A DNA stretch of 52,476 bases from an uncultured Prevotellaceae bacterium. GTDB taxonomy: Bacteria; Bacteroidota; Bacteroidia; Bacteroidales; Bacteroidaceae. Below, piece after piece: positions 1 to 8,300 of the stretch. The stretch lies in the NCBI GenBank assembly GCA_902799905.1, contig CADCCB010000035.1, positions 1 to 52,476 of the forward strand, in the 5' to 3' direction. How positions within the stretch are numbered: the stretch's first letter is position 1; each line of letters opens with the position of its first letter. Made by a program: the position numbers and the translations under genes. The notes beneath the pieces were generated by a model. That model had not been told where the DNA came from, did not search any database, and saw only the letters and a list, made by a program, of their open reading frames with translations.

Positions 1-16
1 TTCCCTACTCCCGAAT

Positions 17-80
17 GAAGCCTCCCCCTCATATCTAAGTCCCCCGTAGGGGGACAGATATAAGAGGGGGAAGAGGCTTC
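17..80. repeat. Long imperfect inverted repeat
   Basis: Arms at 17-36 and 56-80 are near-complementary (GAAGCCTC...CCCTC...ATATCT against its inverse), and the centre holds a perfect TCCCCC-GTA-GGGGGA hairpin at 40-54. The element is intergenic, just beyond the 3' end of the small gene at 153-614. It could be a fragment of a dispersed palindromic repeat (MITE-like) or a terminator. There is no clear T-run on the minus side, so a simple terminator is less likely. The rest of 1-150 shows nothing else. Confidence 0.6.
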
Positions 81-152
81 AGAAGGGCGCCGAAAAATGC
101 CGCAACCGATTCCTATTGCCTTGCTCAATTAAGAATCAGGGGACTCTCTGAT

Positions 153-614
153 CTATAGTTTCTTGTTATTATAGTTTGAAAAGAACAACTGCAGGTCTGC
201 GATGAATCGATCCTTGTCAAAGGACTTCCTGATTTTCAGGGGCAGTGGTGTTTCTGTAAAATACTTCACCAGTGTTTGTCCTATCATGGGTACCGCCTCT
301 TCTTCACTACAGGTGGCAAACTCGTCCGGCAATGGGATGTCCACTAAGAGCAAGTGATACATCCGAAAGGTGGCATCACATTTTTTGTCACGAGGTAATA
401 TTTTTACCGTCTTGTCTTCGTGGTATCTTGGCCTAATATGATGCTTCAGTCTAAACGGAGTTTGGAAACAATAAAGGTCAATGTTTATCTCTTCCACCAT
501 TGGGGAATATGTCCTTTCCATAAAATAGGAAGATAGGCATTTGTCCAGCAAGGCAACAAGATCATATTTCTGCCCTGCTTGCATATCAAATACTGTCTTT
601 AATATATATTTCAT
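153..614 (-). CDS. Uncharacterised 153-aa protein
   Basis: Not recognised. The ATG at 614 gives 153 aa. An in-frame GTG at 650 would give 165 aa and would overlap the stop of a tiny upstream frame by 4 bp (GTGA), a typical translational-coupling arrangement. There is no signal peptide and no membrane segment. The protein is mixed in charge and rich in aromatic residues, with a basic C-terminus (NKKL). A Bacteroidetes-type promoter at 840-871 points at the pair. The small size, partner frame and private promoter resemble toxin-antitoxin or immunity cassettes, but no family motif supports that. Confidence 0.6.
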   Translation of the reverse strand: MKYILKTVFDMQAGQKYDLVALLDKCLSSYFMERTYSPMVEEINIDLYCFQTPFRLKHHIRPRYHEDKTVKILPRDKKCDATFRMYHLLLVDIPLPDEFATCSEEEAVPMIGQTLVKYFTETPLPLKIRKSFDKDRFIADLQLFFSNYNNKKL

Positions 615-646
615 ATTGATATAACGCTTGAAAATGCCCTTTGGTT

Positions 647-802
647 TCACTCGGGGCGGTTCTCAGAATATGTTGGGGCTTCCCCTGAAATGATCACCGT
701 CCCTTGGTCAGGACAATCCTGTGATTCATGTTCAAATTTCTTCTTCCACTTTTTCAATTTCTTTTTCGTAATTTTAATCTCGCTATCGTCCCTTAGACGC
801 AA
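647..802 (-). CDS. Possible 51-aa basic leader or partner protein
   Basis: This open frame starts at a TTG and has no ATG. It has a very basic first half (residues such as KKKLKKWKKK) and an acidic, polar tail ending in NRPE. Its TGA overlaps the alternative GTG start of the 153-aa gene by 4 bp, and it begins about 30 nt downstream of the start predicted from the promoter at 840-871. The promoter and overlap favour translation. The lack of ATG and the small size argue against it. No function is assigned. Confidence 0.3.
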   Translation of the reverse strand: MRLRDDSEIKITKKKLKKWKKKFEHESQDCPDQGTVIISGEAPTYSENRPE

Positions 803-839
803 ACGGCGTCATCTGAATGTTATTAGTCAATTCATGGCG

Positions 840-871
840 CAAATATAGTAATATTTCGTATAGAAAACAAA
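840..871 (-). promoter_or_regulatory. Bacteroidetes-type promoter for the small gene pair
   Basis: On the minus strand the sequence reads TTTG, 20 bp, TATATTTG, an exact match to the -33/-7 consensus of the primary sigma factor of Bacteroidetes. The predicted start is near 833. Confidence 0.7.
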
Positions 872-950
872 TATTCTTATGGTTTTCTGTACAAAACAGA
901 ACTATTTCAACTTTGTTTTACACCCGACACTTTATAAATAAATGCTCCGC

Positions 951-1559
951 TTACCTTATCACATATTCAAAACTATCAAAAATAGTGAATCCCATCGATT
1001 CCAGTTGAGTACGGCTTTTGGCTATGTCAGCGGGGGTGTTGTAATCGGGGATATGGGGCAGACGGATGGTTATCTTCTGCGCATATACATGGGCGATGAG
1101 CCAACGGAGATTGGCAATCACCTGACTATTATCAACTGAAGTATATCGACTATAGATGTCGGGATTCATGTCTTTTACATCTATAATATAGTGGTCTATG
1201 TAGGGGGCTACTGCCTGCAGATGGCGGATGTCTACATTTAGCGATGTTTCGATAGCGATATGCCAGTCATCAGGCTTCAACTGGCAAAAGGCTACTATCT
1301 CATCACTCCTAAGCAATGGTTCGCCACCACCAAAGGTTACTCCACCATTCGTGGCCTTAAAGTAAAGATCGTCTATCATCACCTCGTCCAGTATCTGCTG
1401 TGCATCCATCTGCTGCCACACACCATCAGTCCTATGACACTGCTCGTTCAAACAGTATCGGCAACGCAGCGGACACCCATGGAATGCCACCAGCGTAGTT
1501 ACACCCTGACCATCAGTTGTCAGCCGATGGCGACAGATTCCTATCAGTGGTGTCTTCAT
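951..1559 (-). CDS. Radical SAM glycyl-radical-enzyme activase-like protein
   Basis: 202-aa protein from the ATG at 1559. C29, C33 and C36 form CxxxCxxC, the ligand set of a 4Fe-4S cluster that cleaves S-adenosylmethionine. A GGGEPLL segment follows, the SAM-binding GGE motif of this family. Length and motifs match the compact activases related to PflA and NrdG, which install a glycyl radical on a partner enzyme. No glycyl radical enzyme is encoded nearby, so the substrate is unknown. The start lies inside the 3' end of the TonB-domain gene (47-bp overlap), suggesting translational coupling. A longer start at 1619 is possible but would extend the overlap to 107 bp. Confidence 0.8.
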   Translation of the reverse strand: MKTPLIGICRHRLTTDGQGVTTLVAFHGCPLRCRYCLNEQCHRTDGVWQQMDAQQILDEVMIDDLYFKATNGGVTFGGGEPLLRSDEIVAFCQLKPDDWHIAIETSLNVDIRHLQAVAPYIDHYIIDVKDMNPDIYSRYTSVDNSQVIANLRWLIAHVYAQKITIRLPHIPDYNTPADIAKSRTQLESMGFTIFDSFEYVIR

Positions 1560-2172
1560 TGCTTTCAGGAAGTCGGAAAGTGATGGGGACGGTATACTTA
1601 ACTCTGGTGGGTACACCATTTAAATTGCCAGGTTTCCACTTGGGCATAGACTTGACTACACGAACTGCTTCCTCGTCGAGTGACGGATGAATACTCTTAA
1701 CCGTCTTTACATCACTTATACTACCATCTTTCTCAACAATGAAAGATACAACCACGCGCCCTTTGGCACACAACTCCGGTTCGTCAGGATAGTGGGTATT
1801 CTCCTTCAGATATTCAAGCATTTTCTCACTTCCACCAGGAAATTCTGGCATAGACTCAATAACTTCACCTATAAACGGAGCAAAATTATCGACAGATGTT
1901 GCAGGCATCGCTAATGACTCATTGTCTATAGCACAACTATTCAGCGCTGCAAGCCCAGCAGAAATGCCTATAACTGCCACGGCCTTGCCTAAATGTCGGC
2001 GGATATCCAACTGCTGCTGAATATATCTCACCTCGGCCTCGCATGCAGGACACGTGCCACGACAGTCGCCCTGATGCTGACACTCACGTGGCTCGTACTC
2101 AATTCCATTGGCATCGGCCACCTGCTTACGGATGGTCTTCAGCACGCTACATATAGATTTCCCTCTTGGCAT
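1513..2172 (-). CDS. TonB C-terminal domain protein with cysteine-rich N-terminus
   Basis: 219 aa. Residues 31-44 hold four cysteines as CX5CX3CX2C, a probable cytoplasmic metal-binding site found at the head of many Bacteroidetes membrane proteins. One membrane segment follows at about 62-80. The periplasmic part ends in a TonB_C domain (about 110-205) with the characteristic GRVVVSFIVEKDGSI and PKWKPG segments. TonB proteins transmit inner-membrane energy to outer-membrane receptors. No ExbB/ExbD or receptor lies alongside, so it may instead be a signalling or envelope protein that reuses the domain. It overlaps the downstream radical SAM gene. Confidence 0.8.
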   Translation of the reverse strand: MPRGKSICSVLKTIRKQVADANGIEYEPRECQHQGDCRGTCPACEAEVRYIQQQLDIRRHLGKAVAVIGISAGLAALNSCAIDNESLAMPATSVDNFAPFIGEVIESMPEFPGGSEKMLEYLKENTHYPDEPELCAKGRVVVSFIVEKDGSISDVKTVKSIHPSLDEEAVRVVKSMPKWKPGNLNGVPTRVKYTVPITFRLPESNEDTTDRNLSPSADN

Positions 2173-2335
2173 ATAACTATCGTAGGTTTATAATAATCTG
2201 CAAAATACAATAAGAATACTAATAATAACCAGCAGATGAAGAAAATCCAATCTAATACTAATAATAGCTCTAAATATCTTCATAACTTCTATGTTATTCT
2301 CCGAATGATACTATAGTCAAAACGAACATTTTTCT

Positions 2336-4324
2336 TTACTTTTTCTTTATAACCAACATGTCCTTGCCACGACTGGCGAAGAGATCGAAGAGTTGGCAAA
2401 GCATGTCGTATTGTTGATGGTCGTAATAGACATTGCCTAGGCGGAACTGGAAGTTGATGGTAATAGTCTTGTCATCTGTAATACCATAATTTATACGACC
2501 AGATGCGCTCTTATCGGGTGTTGACACGTTGACACTTTTCGGCATCTCTTCCAACTGCCAGCCTTCTGGCAATGTCAGTTGCACATAGGCATTAAACGTA
2601 TTACGACAGGGGAATTCCACAGGTAGCAGACGTTCCTTCTCAGTGAAAGGATTGCTGGTAATAGGGAGTTCCGTAAAAGGATTGATATAGATGTGGTCAT
2701 CAGTGACATCACCCTGCTTGGTGAAGTTGATGACTTCCGTTACACTAGGTAAGAAAGAGCGATGTCCCTCAATCTTACATTGGCTGATAGAAATGCCTGT
2801 CTGCTGTGCTTTAGCGGCTATGAATGATGTACTATCAGAAGCCGTACGGAAGGCTTTGCGCTCGTTGGCAGCAGCATTACCCGAATAGATGGTACTCTGC
2901 TCACCCTTCATCAGTCCGTCGGCTGTCAGCGTCGCCTTGATGTTGTGTACACTCTTGGCCTCACCAATTTTCTGCAAGTTAACCCACTGGCCTGGTGTAC
3001 CCTTTTCGATGATTCGAGCCTGTTCTACATAAAGATTGGCTGGCAACACGTTCAGATAACCATCAGCCGACGACGCGTCAAGATAGATCCACGATGTGCC
3101 ATCAGGAATACCAACGATAAAGGTATTCATCTTGTTGAGTGTAGGATAAGTCTTAGGTATGCGTCCATGACGGCGTGTACTCATCAGCACAGGACAAGCC
3201 TTGACACCTACATCACCCAGCATATTGATTAGCATCATATTCAGGTCTGCGTTCGAACCACTGCCCTTCTTGACGATGTCTGATGAAGATTTTGTCAGCA
3301 AGTCGTACTCACCATTCCATGCTATACGTTGGCGCAGGAAAGAGAAAGTGGCGGCGACTTTTTCTTTCAAGTCCGCAATCTTGTCGATACCGCTGGACAA
3401 TAACTCTTCACGATACTTACTGTGCTTGTAGAGGCGTGCGCCAAAGTCTGAATGCTCAAAGAGCGTATTATCCACCTGTTCCCAAGTCTTCCGCATGTCG
3501 CGGTGGTCGTCAACACTCAGATGGATGCTCTGAAGTTCGGCTGTAACCTTGGTGGCGTAGTCGTTCACATTCCATACGTAGTCATCTTTCTTCAGAGCCT
3601 GCAGGTTGCGCGCCGTACAGTTATAGACATTGGTATAGCGCTTATATTGCCTGGCCATAGCATCGTTGGCGACTTTATAGTTGATAGCCCCCTGCGTGAC
3701 GCTACTCTGCAATTGCTGTATACCTGCTGTTTCCACATTATAGATAAAGACAGTGGGTATCTCCAGTCGATAATTGGCAAAGGCTACTGGGATATTCCCC
3801 TGGGGTTCCCAGTCGTAGATATGGTAGAACACATTACTATGCAACTTGTATTCGTATTCTATCACTGTACCCACCTTTACCTGTGGGATGGCCGCCTTGG
3901 CGCGCATATAAGTATCATCGATACGCTCTTTGTGAACTTGATCCAAGCCAATTTTTGTTTTTTTGACTTTGCCATCCTCGACGTTATAGGCAACGGCCTT
4001 GAACTCTTCAAGATTCTCCTGTGCAAACTGCTGAGACATGTTGTCGATATAGATGATGTTGACATTGGCATAATCCCTACCCTCTTCCTTGAGGACTTTG
4101 ATGCGTGTCTTCACATAATAATCGACAAAATAGTTGTGGAAGTCCATCGTGTAGCCAACATCCGTGAGTTGACAGAGTACAACGGCAGATGCGTCTTTGT
4201 CCTGTTCATAAACTGTCATCGACAACTCTTCGTCAGTAGGCTTTCCGAATTTCAGGTTCTGGGCTTCGACGATTGAACAATATAAGACAAGTCCCATGAG
4301 AAGTGTAAGTTTCTGTTTCATCAT
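2336..4324 (-). CDS. Secreted DUF3857/transglutaminase-like protein (inactive-type, third of trio)
   Basis: 662 aa with an N-terminal signal peptide (hydrophobic stretch ending near EAQ, residues 1-22). It has a DUF3857 domain in the first third, a transglutaminase-like core in the middle and a beta-rich C-terminal domain. Where the middle paralogue has GDC at the active site this protein has GSNAD, and where that one has NH it has NT, so the nucleophile and the histidine are both missing. The Asp in YLDASS is kept. It is probably periplasmic or surface-exposed and non-catalytic. It overlaps the upstream gene by 1 bp, so the trio is co-transcribed from 8158-8189. Confidence 0.85.
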   Translation of the reverse strand: MMKQKLTLLMGLVLYCSIVEAQNLKFGKPTDEELSMTVYEQDKDASAVVLCQLTDVGYTMDFHNYFVDYYVKTRIKVLKEEGRDYANVNIIYIDNMSQQFAQENLEEFKAVAYNVEDGKVKKTKIGLDQVHKERIDDTYMRAKAAIPQVKVGTVIEYEYKLHSNVFYHIYDWEPQGNIPVAFANYRLEIPTVFIYNVETAGIQQLQSSVTQGAINYKVANDAMARQYKRYTNVYNCTARNLQALKKDDYVWNVNDYATKVTAELQSIHLSVDDHRDMRKTWEQVDNTLFEHSDFGARLYKHSKYREELLSSGIDKIADLKEKVAATFSFLRQRIAWNGEYDLLTKSSSDIVKKGSGSNADLNMMLINMLGDVGVKACPVLMSTRRHGRIPKTYPTLNKMNTFIVGIPDGTSWIYLDASSADGYLNVLPANLYVEQARIIEKGTPGQWVNLQKIGEAKSVHNIKATLTADGLMKGEQSTIYSGNAAANERKAFRTASDSTSFIAAKAQQTGISISQCKIEGHRSFLPSVTEVINFTKQGDVTDDHIYINPFTELPITSNPFTEKERLLPVEFPCRNTFNAYVQLTLPEGWQLEEMPKSVNVSTPDKSASGRINYGITDDKTITINFQFRLGNVYYDHQQYDMLCQLFDLFASRGKDMLVIKKK

Positions 4325-6168
4325 TATTCTTTCTTTAATACTATTTTCTGATTATAGGTGTTGCTGATGGTACGATAGAACTCTGAGAGTTGTGAGAATA
4401 GAGACTTATCATAAGTGCCAGAGTGGCGAAGCAGGCGATTGTGGACGTGGATGGTATTACCTTCAACCTGCATGGAGAAAGCAAAGGTGGCAAAGGGGTA
4501 TTCAATGCTTACGTCCTTGGGACGAGCCTCAACAACGTAACCTTCTGGGATGGTCAGCGTGATGTCATCGACATCTAAATAACCCATTTCCAGCCATAAG
4601 TCTTCCTGACGCTCTTCTTTATTGGGAATAGTATAGCCGCGATGCAAGGGACAGACAGGAACAAAAAGACGCAGACCAGTCTGTGTGGCATATCGATGGC
4701 TTTTAACCTCCGCTTCGAGCACCATCTTTGGTTCAGACTCACTGGCTCTGACTTCCAAGTGCTTAATCTCTGCCTGTGGAACGTGGGCGAAGCGCTGTAA
4801 AGCCTTCTCACGATCCTTCTCATCCATCTTCAACAATGGTATGCGGTCCTCATATTGCTGGTTGAATGTCTCCTGTCGGATAGTCATATCAGCAGCACCT
4901 TGTGCATCGATACGGATGTCAAGGGTGCTATGCATGAGGTTAGTACTGTCAGCATAGACAGGCAGGCGCACCAGTCGTCCCCCCTGCTCGTTAATCTCTA
5001 TAGCATTGTGCCCTGCAATGCCATCGTGGACATAACCCATTGGCAATTCAGGATTGGTGCATTCCAACCAGAGAGTGTCATTCTCAAGTGGTACCTGCAG
5101 GATGACGTGATTCATCTGACCCGCACTGGCGAAGTCGGGCAGTAGATTGCGGTTGACAGTGCTGATGGTGGTATAGTTGGAGGCTATACCTACCTCTTTG
5201 AGCATAGCATGCATATAGTTTGAAAGGCCCTTACAGTCGCCATAGCCACTCTTACAGACATTGGCAGCAGGTGCAGGACGCTGACCACCAATACCCAGAA
5301 GAACAGCAACATAGCGAGTCGTTTTCTCTAATCGTTTATACAATGCCCCAACTTTCTCACGAGGAGTTTGTAGTCCGTCCGTCAACTGGTGCAGTTCCTG
5401 ACAAACATTCTCAGGCAGTACATCGAGACCACGGATAAGGCTATACTCCCACAATCCGTAATCTTTCCATGAACGCAGATTTCCATGTCTGCCATAATAA
5501 CTGAAGTCGGTGGGCGCAAAACGCGCCAACGGTATTCTTTCAGACAGAGGAAGGGTAAAAGACTCTTTCTTGAGTGCCGGCAGGTCGTTAACCTCAAGGG
5601 TAAACAGTTGGTCGGAAGATGAATCGTCGCTGACTTCTACCTTATTGTTAATATGCTGAAGGGCGTAACGGACATTCATGCTCTTGGGAGCCTTCAGACG
5701 GTAGGTGGCTTTCTTCACGCTGATATCATAGTCTGACTGTGGGCAGAAGGCAGGAAACTCTATCAGGTTGTCGTGACTGTCGATAGTCCATTCATAACTG
5801 ATGGTAATAGGATAGACAGGCGGTGTATATTCCAAATACATCTTGTAGTCATCTATAGCCAGGTAGGGCGAATACTCCGTCTTCTGCAACTCACTCTCCT
5901 TCATCTTGCGGATGACACGACCTGTGGCATCAGTGACCACGCCCTTGAAACTGGTCAACTTGTCGTTCTTGCTGCACGAACAGACAAACAAGGCCAACGA
6001 CGCTCCTTGCTCGTTGAGGATAGTAGTGACCTCACGGAAGTGCTGCACAGCATGTGTGGCACTCTCGCAATAGATGTCTATGGCATACTCTTCTATGACG
6101 GCCTTTTGTGCCATAGAAGTGATGAATGATAAATGGAAAATGAAAAATAACAGCAGGAGTCTTTTCAT
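4324..6168 (-). CDS. Secreted DUF3857/transglutaminase protein with catalytic Cys (middle of trio)
   Basis: 614 aa, signal peptide at about 1-20 (MKRLLLLFFIF...AQ). DUF3857 domain followed by a transglutaminase-like core. A Cys at about residue 312 in GYGDCKGLSN and a His near 354 in MNHVILQV are the expected nucleophile and base of the papain-like fold, and LWLECTN occupies the third position with Glu rather than Asp. Such proteins are common in Bacteroidetes envelopes. Substrates are unknown, with peptide cleavage or crosslinking as the usual suggestions. It sits between two paralogues that have lost the Cys and His. Confidence 0.85.
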   Translation of the reverse strand: MKRLLLLFFIFHLSFITSMAQKAVIEEYAIDIYCESATHAVQHFREVTTILNEQGASLALFVCSCSKNDKLTSFKGVVTDATGRVIRKMKESELQKTEYSPYLAIDDYKMYLEYTPPVYPITISYEWTIDSHDNLIEFPAFCPQSDYDISVKKATYRLKAPKSMNVRYALQHINNKVEVSDDSSSDQLFTLEVNDLPALKKESFTLPLSERIPLARFAPTDFSYYGRHGNLRSWKDYGLWEYSLIRGLDVLPENVCQELHQLTDGLQTPREKVGALYKRLEKTTRYVAVLLGIGGQRPAPAANVCKSGYGDCKGLSNYMHAMLKEVGIASNYTTISTVNRNLLPDFASAGQMNHVILQVPLENDTLWLECTNPELPMGYVHDGIAGHNAIEINEQGGRLVRLPVYADSTNLMHSTLDIRIDAQGAADMTIRQETFNQQYEDRIPLLKMDEKDREKALQRFAHVPQAEIKHLEVRASESEPKMVLEAEVKSHRYATQTGLRLFVPVCPLHRGYTIPNKEERQEDLWLEMGYLDVDDITLTIPEGYVVEARPKDVSIEYPFATFAFSMQVEGNTIHVHNRLLRHSGTYDKSLFSQLSEFYRTISNTYNQKIVLKKE

Positions 6169-6169
6169 A

Positions 6170-8134
6170 TCATGCTACCTTCTTTATGGCAATTATGTTC
6201 TTACAGTTCTCTACCAACTTTTCCATGAAAGCCTTCAAATCCGGATATTGCTGCGAAGTGAAGAATGTTTGCTGGATGTCCAGTTTGTAAACCGTAGACA
6301 ACTGGTTGCCGCTCTGCCGGAACATGATGCTGGCTGTAATGCCGTCGAACTTCAGTACGATAGGCTTCGGCATCTCTTCTACCTGCCAGCCGTCGGGTAG
6401 TGTCAGTGCCACATTGATAGTCTCACGTTGTTTATAGGGCAGTTCTACGGGCAGGTTGCGCGTTTCGGCAGTAAAGGGGTTCTTGTTTATAGGTGCTATC
6501 ACCAGCGGGTTCAGGTATATGATGTCGCCTGTTGATGAACACTGTGTGGTGAACGTAATGGTCTCACGCAGGTTAGGTGAGAAATCGTGGCGTCCCTGCA
6601 ACTGATAGCCCGTAATCTCCATACTATTGTTCTCTTGTATCTGGTGGATAACGTCAGTGCTGTCCTTGGCTGTGCGCCATCTCTTTCGCAGGGAGGCGGC
6701 TGCCTCCTCTGTCAAAGCCCTCGACATGGTGCCGCTGATCTTACCATCACCATCTAAAGTGGCCTGGATAAGGGTACGTTCCGTGGCCTGTGCAACCCGT
6801 TGCAGATTAATCCATTCGCCTGGCTTGCCTTTCTTGATAAGTCGCGCACGATCTACTGATAGCCGCGCAGGCAACACGTTCAGATAACCGTCTTCTGCCG
6901 AACTGTCGAAGTAAACCATCGTGGAGTCGTTCAGCGTGATACCTACGACAAAAGTCGACAGGTACTTCATACTAGCATGAGTAATAGGCAAACGGCCACG
7001 GTCGCGCAGACGCAAGGCAATGGGACTGGCCTCGATGCCAGCATCGTGCAGCATGTTGATAAACAGGAAGTTGATGTCTGCATTGCTTCCTGTGCCGTCC
7101 TTTAACACCTTACTGCCCGACTTGGCCCAGAAAGCATAGCCGCCATTCCATCTGACTCGCTGATGAAGCAGTTTCCAAGTAGCCTCTACACGCTCCTTTG
7201 CATCTGCTATCTGTGGTATACCCGCAGCCACCATCTCGTCTTTCAGAGGACTGCTACGCTTGATACGACCACCAAACTCGTCGTCCTTGGCTAACATCTC
7301 GTCAATGTCAGACCATTGCGAAGTGTAACTCTTATATACGGCACCAGGAATGTAGATGCCCTGCAGTTCGTGGGTCACCTTGCAACCATAGTCCTCTGCA
7401 CGCCACACGTAGTCGTCATCCTTCAGCGACGGCAGGTTACGCCCAATAAATGTCTGCACTTTGGTCGCCACAGGCTCATTGCCAATGGTTATCGAGCCGT
7501 CGTCTTCTTTCTTTTCCAGATGGCTCATGCCACTCTCCTCGATATGAAAACTAAGCCATTCGGGTATCGATAGCGTGTACTTGGTATAGGCTACGGGAAT
7601 GTCCTTCTGGGCGTACCAGTCGCGCAACTCATAGAAGAAGTCGCTCTCCAAGTGGTATTCGTATTCTATGACAGTACCCACACGAACCTGAGGAACACTG
7701 AACTTTATCAGTTTGTCAGTCTTGTCAAGTTGCTCCTCATGGATCATTGAACTCTCCATCTTGGCCTTAACCACCTTGCCATTCTCCATGTTGTAGGCAG
7801 TAGCCTTCAGACCTTTCACCGTCTCTATTCTAATGGTGTTGCTCTCGCTACCCCTGGTTACTACGCTGCCGTCTGCCACCCGCTTACCATCAGGCTTCAG
7901 CACCTTCAGACGGCATTTCACCAAATAATGAACACGGAAGTCACCATTGATGAACTCATAATACACATCGGCCTGACGGAACAGTTCTACGGCATCAGCA
8001 TCCTTGTCAAGAGCATATTCGGTCATGGTTAGTTCTTCCTGTGTGGGCTTGCCCCACTTCAAATTAGGCTCTACACCCTCTGCCGAGACAGTCAAAGCCA
8101 GTAATAGTGAACAAATAAGAGTATATGCTTTCAT
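6170..8134 (-). CDS. Secreted DUF3857/transglutaminase-like protein (inactive-type, first of trio)
   Basis: 654 aa with a signal peptide (MKAYTLICSLLLALTVSA). Architecture matches the third gene: DUF3857, transglutaminase-like core, C-terminal beta domain. At the nucleophile position it reads GSNAD and at the histidine position YLSTF, so it lacks Cys and His but keeps the Asp in YFDSSA. It is clearly closer to the third gene than to the middle one (shared GKPTQEEL/GKPTDEEL starts and DGYLNVLP segments). First gene of the operon, preceded by a consensus promoter. Confidence 0.85.
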   Translation of the reverse strand: MKAYTLICSLLLALTVSAEGVEPNLKWGKPTQEELTMTEYALDKDADAVELFRQADVYYEFINGDFRVHYLVKCRLKVLKPDGKRVADGSVVTRGSESNTIRIETVKGLKATAYNMENGKVVKAKMESSMIHEEQLDKTDKLIKFSVPQVRVGTVIEYEYHLESDFFYELRDWYAQKDIPVAYTKYTLSIPEWLSFHIEESGMSHLEKKEDDGSITIGNEPVATKVQTFIGRNLPSLKDDDYVWRAEDYGCKVTHELQGIYIPGAVYKSYTSQWSDIDEMLAKDDEFGGRIKRSSPLKDEMVAAGIPQIADAKERVEATWKLLHQRVRWNGGYAFWAKSGSKVLKDGTGSNADINFLFINMLHDAGIEASPIALRLRDRGRLPITHASMKYLSTFVVGITLNDSTMVYFDSSAEDGYLNVLPARLSVDRARLIKKGKPGEWINLQRVAQATERTLIQATLDGDGKISGTMSRALTEEAAASLRKRWRTAKDSTDVIHQIQENNSMEITGYQLQGRHDFSPNLRETITFTTQCSSTGDIIYLNPLVIAPINKNPFTAETRNLPVELPYKQRETINVALTLPDGWQVEEMPKPIVLKFDGITASIMFRQSGNQLSTVYKLDIQQTFFTSQQYPDLKAFMEKLVENCKNIIAIKKVA

Positions 8135-8157
8135 AATAATTTATAAGATTTTGCCTG

Positions 8158-8189
8158 CAAAGATATATAAAACAAATGACATAGGCAAA
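8158..8189 (-). promoter_or_regulatory. Promoter of the DUF3857 operon
   Basis: The minus strand reads TTTG, 20 bp, TATCTTTG. The predicted start is near 8151, about 17 nt upstream of the ATG at 8134. Confidence 0.75.
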
Positions 8190-8237
8190 AATATGACGAG
8201 AAAAAATCGACAACAAATAACCCCCAAGTAAACAAAA

Positions 8238-8282
8238 AGTGGGAGCGCAAAACTTTCGCAATGAAAGATTCACGCTCCCACT
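8238..8282 (-). terminator. Terminator after rpoC
   Basis: Perfect 10-bp stem AGTGGGAGCG/CGCTCCCACT, followed on the minus strand by TTTTTG. It closes the rpoB-rpoC transcript 18 bp after the rpoC stop. Confidence 0.85.
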
Positions 8283-8300
8283 ATTATAGGAAAGTATCAA

